DNA of 46,118 nucleotides. Origin: Clostridiales bacterium. Lineage in GTDB: Bacteria; Bacillota; Clostridia; Christensenellales; Aristaeellaceae. A program made the translations under genes and the position numbers. The notes beneath the pieces were generated by a model, which was given only the letters and a program-made list of their open reading frames with translations, did not search any database and was not told the DNA's origin. Below are positions 41,085-46,118 of this stretch, in pieces. Each line of letters begins with the position of its first letter. Within the stretch, counting starts at the first letter, position 1. Location: NCBI GenBank assembly GCA_012837965.1, contig DUQF01000001.1:1-46118 (forward strand), read 5' to 3'.

Positions 41085-42623
41085 TTAGGTGGTATAGTTC
41101 CACTTGCGCTGAATGTAGCGTTGTAGCATAGTAAAAATAAAGATAAACACAAATAAAATAATAGCGGCAGCCGCAGCCCTTCCAAGCTCCAATCGATTGC
41201 GCATCATTTCGTAAATATAATAAACCACCGTGTACATATTGAATGCAGGCCCGGGGCTGCCGTTAAACAGCACTGTTACATCGGTAAATACTTTAAAAGC
41301 AGAAATAGAGTTAATAGTTAAAACTAAACCGATAGTAGGCGCAAGCAGCGGCACGGTGATACGGCGGAAAATGCGCATGGCCTTTGCCCCATCCACTTTG
41401 GCAACGGTGTAGTAGGATTCGTCAATATTTTGAAGGCCACTCAACAATAAAATAATGGTGAAAGGCAGCGAATTCCAGATACCAAAAACCACTAACACAG
41501 TCATAGAGTAATTGGTATCCCGCAACCAGTCAATGGGCGTTGTGCCAAAAAGCTGCAGCACGGCGTTTAAGATACCGAAATTACCGTTAAATATCCACCG
41601 CCAAACAAGCCCTACAGCCGTGACGCTGGTAACCATAGGTAAAAAGTAGGTGGTCTGAAACAGCGCTGAAAAACGCAGTTTTTGGTTGAGGAGATAGGCA
41701 ATAATCACCGCCAAAACGGTGGTAATAGGCACCGTCATGATTACATATAGGAAGGTATTGCGCAAACCTTGCGTAAAATAGTTGCTGGTGCCGGGAATAC
41801 CGTGAATGACATATTGGTAGTTGCCAAGACCCCAGCCTTGGAAGCTGCCATCCAGGCGGTAACGCTCCTGAAAGCTCATAATCACCACCCGCACAATGGG
41901 ATATAGGGTGAAAATAAACACGCCCACAAAAAAGGGCAGAAGGTAATCTATGGGTTCTAACAGTTCTGCTGTTTTAATTTTGGTTTTGTGCGGCGCAAAC
42001 AACCAAATACCAAAAAGAAAAGTTGCAAAGCCAAGCAGCACACCCCCGATTGCTATCAAAGCAATGTGGTAATACATTTGCGCATAACCCTTTTCAGTTA
42101 CTTTGAGTGACTTGCGCACTTTGGCAAGGCATAAATTGTCAAGAGCCTCTGTTTCTTCTTGGACCAATTGCGCCATAAATTTATCCAGATCTTCACGGGC
42201 GACTGCTTGCAATCCATCGGCAGATGCCTGATCGGTTCTTGAAGCGATACCTTCAAAAACAGCCTGTTCAACCGCTAGGTAAATTTCTTCGGTGGTGGAA
42301 CCGCTTGCAAACATATCGCCGACAACTGTTTTGAGACCTCGCTTTTTGGAGCTAATAGCCTGATCCAGTATGGAGTTTACACTGTCATTGGCATATTCTT
42401 GCAAAATGGGTTTAATATCGGCCAAAGCCTTGGTATGCAGAATATCGATGGACACGTTGGCTTTTGCAACATCCATGTGGTTTATCAACATTTCTCGCCC
42501 GCTAAGCCCAAGGTACAGAATAAGGCCACCCAATAAAAACAGCGCCACAACATGCACCGCCAAACGGCGTAGTCCTCGCTGGGGACGCTTTCTAAAGGTA
42601 GGCGCCGGCAATTTTTGCTTCAT
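41085..42623 (-). CDS. ABC sugar importer permease (MalF/UgpA type) with large N-terminal extracytoplasmic insertion
   Basis: The 512-residue permease has about 200 residues more than a typical UgpA/MalF permease. A first membrane helix (about 20-42) is followed by roughly 140 charged, helix-rich residues, then another helix (about 188-212), and only then the usual permease core (about 225-512). The core has the EAA-type loop T-V-A-K-V-D-G-A-K-A and six helices. The extra segment should lie outside the membrane and may contact the binding protein or sense substrate. Its ATG overlaps the stop of the ATPase gene by 4 bases. Confidence 0.86.
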   Translation of the reverse strand: MKQKLPAPTFRKRPQRGLRRLAVHVVALFLLGGLILYLGLSGREMLINHMDVAKANVSIDILHTKALADIKPILQEYANDSVNSILDQAISSKKRGLKTVVGDMFASGSTTEEIYLAVEQAVFEGIASRTDQASADGLQAVAREDLDKFMAQLVQEETEALDNLCLAKVRKSLKVTEKGYAQMYYHIALIAIGGVLLGFATFLFGIWLFAPHKTKIKTAELLEPIDYLLPFFVGVFIFTLYPIVRVVIMSFQERYRLDGSFQGWGLGNYQYVIHGIPGTSNYFTQGLRNTFLYVIMTVPITTVLAVIIAYLLNQKLRFSALFQTTYFLPMVTSVTAVGLVWRWIFNGNFGILNAVLQLFGTTPIDWLRDTNYSMTVLVVFGIWNSLPFTIILLLSGLQNIDESYYTVAKVDGAKAMRIFRRITVPLLAPTIGLVLTINSISAFKVFTDVTVLFNGSPGPAFNMYTVVYYIYEMMRNRLELGRAAAAAIILFVFIFIFTMLQRYIQRKWNYTT

Positions 42624-43684
42624 GCGTAGCGCCTCCCCGTTTCAAGGTCAAACAAAAATACGCCCCGATCCCGCACTTGCAGCGTCACTTCATCGCCAGC
42701 CTTTAAACCATAATCAAAGGATAAGTAGGCACGAACCTGCGTATCGCCGAAGTTCAACAGCGCCATTTCTTCCTTGCCAAGCTGATACACATTTTCCACC
42801 GTACAGTGCAGGCAACTTTCATCGCCTTCATCAGCCATCATAAAACTTTCAGCGCGAATAGCAAGGTGAACTTTGACGCCTTCAGGCGCACCGTCCGTTT
42901 CGGGCAAGCGTACCTTATCCCCGTTTTGGGCGACAAAAAAGCCCGAATGAATGGCGCCCTTAATGTTGTTGATGGGCGGGTTGCCTAAAAAGTCGGCCAC
43001 AAACTGGTTGGCCGGTTCATTATAAAGCGCTTGCGGATCATCATGTTGCTGCAAAAAGCCGTCTTTCATCAGTACGATATGGTCGGAGATACTCATGGCT
43101 TCTTCCTGGTCGTGGGTAACAAAAATGGTGGTTACCTTGGTTTGCAGCTGAATACGGCGAATTTCCTCCCGCATTTCAAGGCGCAGCCTCGCGTCCAGAT
43201 TGGATAGCGGCTCGTCAAGAAGCAGCAGATTGGGCCTTTTAACCAGCGCACGGGCAATGGCTACACGCTGTTGCTGACCTCCGGACAGTTCCTTGGGTTT
43301 GCGATGCAACATCCCTTCCATATGCACAAGCTCGGCCATTTCGGTAGCTCGCTGGATGCGTTCTGCCTTGGGAAGCCCCTGGATTTCCAACGGAAAACAA
43401 ATATTGCCAAGCACCGTCATGTGCGGATAGAGCGCATAGTTTTGAAACACCAAGCCAATACCCCGCTGCTCGGGCGGCAAGTCGGTTACATCCTCATCAT
43501 CAAAATAGATTTTGCCACCGGTCACCGGTAGAATACCTGAAAGCATATTCAGGACAGTACTTTTGCCGCAGCCCGAAGGCCCCAAAAGGCAGACCAGCTC
43601 GCCATCGTTTAAGATGACAGAAAAGTCATTCACCGCCTTAACACGCCCAAAATGTTTGGAAAGGTTTTTCATTTCAACACGCAT
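42620..43684 (-). CDS. ABC sugar importer ATPase (MsmK/UgpC/MalK type)
   Basis: The 354-residue ATPase has Walker A G-P-S-G-C-G-K-S-T, Q-loop V-F-Q-N-Y-A-L-Y-P-H, signature L-S-G-G-Q-Q-Q-R, Walker B L-L-L-L-D-E-P-L-S-N-L-D and H-loop V-T-H-D-Q-E-E-A-M, plus a C-terminal regulatory TOBE domain. In many Firmicutes one such ATPase serves several sugar importers; the maltodextrin operon in this window lacks one, so it may be shared. CGGAGA upstream sets the start. Confidence 0.92.
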   Translation of the reverse strand: MRVEMKNLSKHFGRVKAVNDFSVILNDGELVCLLGPSGCGKSTVLNMLSGILPVTGGKIYFDDEDVTDLPPEQRGIGLVFQNYALYPHMTVLGNICFPLEIQGLPKAERIQRATEMAELVHMEGMLHRKPKELSGGQQQRVAIARALVKRPNLLLLDEPLSNLDARLRLEMREEIRRIQLQTKVTTIFVTHDQEEAMSISDHIVLMKDGFLQQHDDPQALYNEPANQFVADFLGNPPINNIKGAIHSGFFVAQNGDKVRLPETDGAPEGVKVHLAIRAESFMMADEGDESCLHCTVENVYQLGKEEMALLNFGDTQVRAYLSFDYGLKAGDEVTLQVRDRGVFLFDLETGRRYA

Positions 43685-43721
43685 AGTTGTCTCCGCACTT
43701 TCTTTTCAATTCGATTTACAA

Positions 43722-43759
43722 TAAAAAATAGGAGGCTGCCGCTTTAGGCGGCAGCCTCC
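43722..43759 (-). terminator. Strong hairpin between the binding-protein and ATPase genes
   Basis: On the minus strand a perfect 11-bp stem (43759-43749 with 43741-43731) is followed by TATTTTTTATT. It should stop most transcripts after the binding-protein gene, so that protein is made in excess over the membrane parts. Confidence 0.85.
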
Positions 43760-43769
43760 CGGTAAAGGT

Positions 43770-45020
43770 TTATTTCCCTTCTAAAGCGGCATTGGATAGG
43801 GTGACGCACTCTGTCCAGGCTTCATCAACAGTCATATCTCCGGAGGCAGCCTTTTCGATAGCGGCCCTCAGATAATCACGAATGGCAGCGGCGCCAGTCA
43901 CTGCGGGCAGAGAACCGGCAATTCCCAGGTTGGCATCAACCGCCATAAGCGCTTGGATTCCCAAATCCTCTGTGTTGGCGATATAGGCCTTGTAGGCGTC
44001 AGTTTCTTTGGTCCAGGAGTAGGGGGCAAGGGCGTTTGCCGCCTTGACCCAGCCAGCATTCACGTCGGCAGAGATGAAGTACTTCACAAACTCATAGGCG
44101 CCTTCAGCGCGAGCGTCATCGCCGTAGTAGAAGACGACGGGGCCGCGGTTCCAAGAGGGATACCAAGTCTGCGCAGGGATGGGCGCCATGGCAAATTCAA
44201 AGCCGTCCGGCTCAATGTAGGGATAACCGGCACAGGAACCCATATAGCTGGCAACAATACCGGAGTTGAAGTCTACGCTGAAGTAGTCGCCGGAAGACTT
44301 GATGCTGAAATAGCCCTTTTGAACCATGTCGGCTGCCCAGGCAATCTTTGCGCGTACTTCTTCGGTGTCGAACAGGACAGCCTTATTCGCAACATCAATG
44401 TAGCCGGAGTTGGGGCTTTCCATGATGAGCATCTGGATAAAGTCGGTCAAGCCGTCAAGACCAAAGCCAATGACGCCTTTCTTTTCCTTGATCACCTTGC
44501 AGTTGGCTTCCATCTCTTCCCAAGTAGTGGGAACTTCAAGGCCAAGCTCTGCATACAGGGTCTTGTTGTAGTAAAGAATAGGGCCGGTGGTGTAGGCAGG
44601 TAAATAGGGAATGAGGCCGTTGGCAAAGGCCTTCACTTCACCATTCATGACACCCTCAATCAGAGCAGTGTCGAAGCCTTCGATGCCGATTTCTTCGTCG
44701 TAGATGTACCAGGAAAGATCGGCCAGCTTGGACGAATCGTACTTGGCGGCTTCAGAAGCATAGTTAAAGATGAAGTCGGGGCCGATGCCTTCGTTCACAG
44801 CGCTATACACGGAATCAAGAAAGCCGGAGTAGGGCTGGGTCAGCGCTTCCACGACAACCTTATCCTGGGAGGCGTTAAAATCTTCAACAGCCTTGTTGAT
44901 GTAGGCTTCCTGGTCCTTGGCAAAAGTGTGCCAGACGGTAACTTGAATCTTCTCCTCCGCATAAGCAGTTAAAGATAGAGCCATCACCGCAACCAGAATC
45001 ATTGCAAGTATTCTCTTCAT
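43770..45020 (-). CDS. ABC sugar-binding protein, non-lipoprotein
   Basis: The 416-residue solute-binding protein has a type I signal peptide (cleavage near A-Y-A-E-E) without a lipobox. The mature part belongs to the bacterial extracellular binding protein family 1: V-T-V-W-H-T-F, F-I-F-N-Y-A-S-E, Y-Y-N-K-T-L-Y, E-V-P-T-T-W-E-E-M. It resembles glycerol-phosphate or oligosaccharide binders, but the ligand cannot be told from sequence. It is the first gene of an operon with its own ATPase. An AAGGAAGG site precedes the start. Confidence 0.88.
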   Translation of the reverse strand: MKRILAMILVAVMALSLTAYAEEKIQVTVWHTFAKDQEAYINKAVEDFNASQDKVVVEALTQPYSGFLDSVYSAVNEGIGPDFIFNYASEAAKYDSSKLADLSWYIYDEEIGIEGFDTALIEGVMNGEVKAFANGLIPYLPAYTTGPILYYNKTLYAELGLEVPTTWEEMEANCKVIKEKKGVIGFGLDGLTDFIQMLIMESPNSGYIDVANKAVLFDTEEVRAKIAWAADMVQKGYFSIKSSGDYFSVDFNSGIVASYMGSCAGYPYIEPDGFEFAMAPIPAQTWYPSWNRGPVVFYYGDDARAEGAYEFVKYFISADVNAGWVKAANALAPYSWTKETDAYKAYIANTEDLGIQALMAVDANLGIAGSLPAVTGAAAIRDYLRAAIEKAASGDMTVDEAWTECVTLSNAALEGK

Positions 45021-45067
45021 TGTGTTAAAACCTTCCTTTCATTTTTACCACATTTAGGGTCACTTAT

Positions 45068-45096
45068 AAAATAACCCTTATACACCTGAATGTCAA
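45068..45096 (-). promoter_or_regulatory. Promoter of the sugar ABC operon
   Basis: On the minus strand TTGACA (45096-45091), a 17-bp spacer and TATTTT (45073-45068). Confidence 0.8.
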
Positions 45097-45240
45097 GAAC
45101 AGAACTGTTACGGGAACGGTAAAATCTACATCAAATCTTTGCGTATATTTAACAATTATTTGTTGGTTTTCGCTATCCCTTTCCTGATTCCTAAAGTCTT
45201 ATAAAGGATCTCTCTTTTTATATTATCTTTTGTCACAATC

Positions 45241-45266
45241 AAAATTCCCCTCCTCGTTAGGAGGGG
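45241..45266 (-). terminator. Intrinsic terminator of the superoxide reductase gene
   Basis: A perfect 8-bp stem (45266-45259 with 45254-45247) followed by AATTTT on the minus strand, 21 bases after the stop. Confidence 0.8.
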
Positions 45267-45287
45267 GGCAACTCATCAGGTTTTGTT

Positions 45288-45656
45288 TTAGGCCTTCCAC
45301 AACCCGTGCAGGTTGCAGTATTCATACACGTTAACTACTTCATCACCGGGAACCAAGGCAAAGACCGCTTCCGGCTCGCCTCCGATGGTCAGCTTCTTGC
45401 GCTGGTTGCCCATCTTGGTTTCAAGAGCAATCCAAGAGATGTAGTGTTCGGGAACCATAACATGGGGAGCAGAACCAACCTTTACAGTTACCAAGTTGTC
45501 TTCGACGGTGTACACGGGTACATGCTTTTCGTGAGCGCCATCGGTGGTGCCCGCTACCAGTTCCTGCATCTTTTCGCCGCAGCAAACGACAGGGACGCCA
45601 GAGTTCTCACAATAAGCAATAACGTTTCCGCAATGGGTACAATGATAGAATTTCAT
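45288..45656 (-). CDS. dfx: Desulfoferrodoxin (superoxide reductase, two-iron type)
   Basis: The 122-residue protein has a desulforedoxin-like centre I with Cys6, Cys9, Cys25 and Cys26 and the superoxide-reductase centre II with His45, His65, His71, Cys114 and His117 (C-N-L-H-G-L-W). It reduces superoxide to hydrogen peroxide without making oxygen, which suits a strict anaerobe. GGAGGA 7 bases upstream sets the start. A -10-like TATAAT on the minus strand lies at 45722-45717. The gene stands alone. Confidence 0.96.
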   Translation of the reverse strand: MKFYHCTHCGNVIAYCENSGVPVVCCGEKMQELVAGTTDGAHEKHVPVYTVEDNLVTVKVGSAPHVMVPEHYISWIALETKMGNQRKKLTIGGEPEAVFALVPGDEVVNVYEYCNLHGLWKA

Positions 45657-45660
45657 TTAA

Positions 45661-46006
45661 ATGTCCTCCAAATTTGTTCATCACACGCCATGTTTCTCGC
45701 TTTGGCATGTTCACTAATTATATACCCGTCAACCACCCGATTAATCATGTTTTAAAAAATCTATCATGTTCAATTTTTTCTGCCGAAGATGATTTTTAAG
45801 TGTTCACGCCACTTGAAATCTTGCCTTCTCCTTTTATCCTTTACGGATTACCCGGTTACTAAAACAATAACACCAGACAGCGAGGATTTACAGATCCACA
45901 TCATAACAAGCAAAAAACCAACAGTTGTTATTAGTATGTGATTGGAAAAAATGAAAATAATTATCGAAGAACCTAAAGATAAAACATATCTTTTCAGACC
46001 GTAGAC
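45661..46006. other. Intergenic region without a confident gene
   Basis: Holds the promoter of the superoxide reductase gene (TATAAT at 45722-45717, minus) and AT-rich DNA. A 71-codon minus-strand frame at 45848-46063 runs through the following terminator hairpin and has no ribosome site, so I do not call it. Confidence 0.4.
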
Positions 46007-46043
46007 AAAGCGGTTTTGGCAATTATGCAAAAGCCGCTTTTTT
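46007..46043 (+). terminator. Intrinsic terminator without an obvious gene
   Basis: A 12-bp stem (46007-46018 with 46028-46040, one bulged base) ends in a run of six T. No coding gene on the plus strand ends just before it; a small RNA may. Confidence 0.7.
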
Positions 46044-46118
46044 GTAGCATAGAAACAGTCCAAAGAAGGATTTCACTAATGAATATAAAAAATATGTAAA
46101 AGAAGTCGTGCTTTCGGG

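Noticed and set aside
45848-46063. 71-codon hydrophobic minus-strand frame at the right edge
   Set aside because: Its 5' part is the terminator hairpin, and no ribosome site is visible.

Overview
The window looks like chromosome of an anaerobic, low-to-mid GC Firmicute of the class Clostridia. The evidence is a tyrosine T-box, a TPP riboswitch before an ECF-type thiamine transporter, consensus SigA promoters, strong AGGAGG ribosome sites and a desulfoferrodoxin (superoxide reductase). All three ABC substrate-binding proteins have type I signal peptides ending in Ala-x-Ala and none has a lipobox. I associate that style with Christensenellales-like clostridia, but this placement is a guess from memory, not a search result.

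Layout. 1-5.2 kb (+): Eis-like acetyltransferase, MMPL/RND exporter and a secreted protein, then a SIMPL-domain protein. 5.3-8.6 kb: transglutaminase-like protein (-), a TetR regulator with two operator copies and a co-transcribed alpha/beta hydrolase (+), and a second anchored hydrolase (-). 8.77-9.32 kb (-): six tRNA genes in the transcribed order Pro, Glu, Ile2/Met(CAT), Asp, Thr, Tyr. 9.45-14.06 kb (+): two proteins of unknown function, an ABC exporter and a beta-CASP metallo-beta-lactamase. 14.1-18.5 kb (+): a methionine-uptake operon (metQ, metN, metI, SGNH hydrolase, CPBP protease). 18.6-21.9 kb: Gx-transporter and NusG-II pair (-), TPP riboswitch with thiT (+), T-box with tyrS (-). 22.2-31.1 kb: a maltodextrin locus, malE-malF-malG, secreted alpha-amylase and cytoplasmic GH13 (-), with divergent malQ (+). 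31.6-33.9 kb (+): an unknown anchored protein and an SdpR/SdpI-like pair. 34-37.6 kb: HAD phosphatase (-), a small unknown (+), a Y-family polymerase (-) divergent from an XRE regulator and an ImmA/IrrE protease (+). 37.6-45.0 kb (-): a sugar-type ABC operon followed by a secreted metallo-beta-lactamase/lamin-tail protein and an NhaC antiporter. 45.3-45.7 kb (-): superoxide reductase.

Two observations in the methionine operon stand out. First, its leader encodes a 29-residue peptide with ten Met and three Cys codons, followed by an intrinsic terminator. The Cys-Val-Cys codons can pair with the left arm and loop of that terminator. This is the layout of ribosome-mediated attenuation sensing sulfur amino acids, rather than a SAM riboswitch or T-box. 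Second, the substrate-binding protein appears circularly permuted: the half that is C-terminal in ordinary MetQ comes first and the normally N-terminal half comes last, in one intact frame with a signal peptide.

A third candidate system is the polymerase/XRE/ImmA cluster. Its shared intergenic region carries repeated TGAAG half-sites, which suggests a LexA-independent damage response in which the protease relieves repression of a translesion polymerase.

The two sugar ABC operons share a design: a promoter, the binding-protein gene, a strong hairpin, then the membrane and ATPase genes. The maltodextrin locus can be read as a full pathway: secreted amylase, import, cytoplasmic GH13 hydrolysis and 4-alpha-glucanotransferase. 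All functions are inferred from sequence motifs read by eye.
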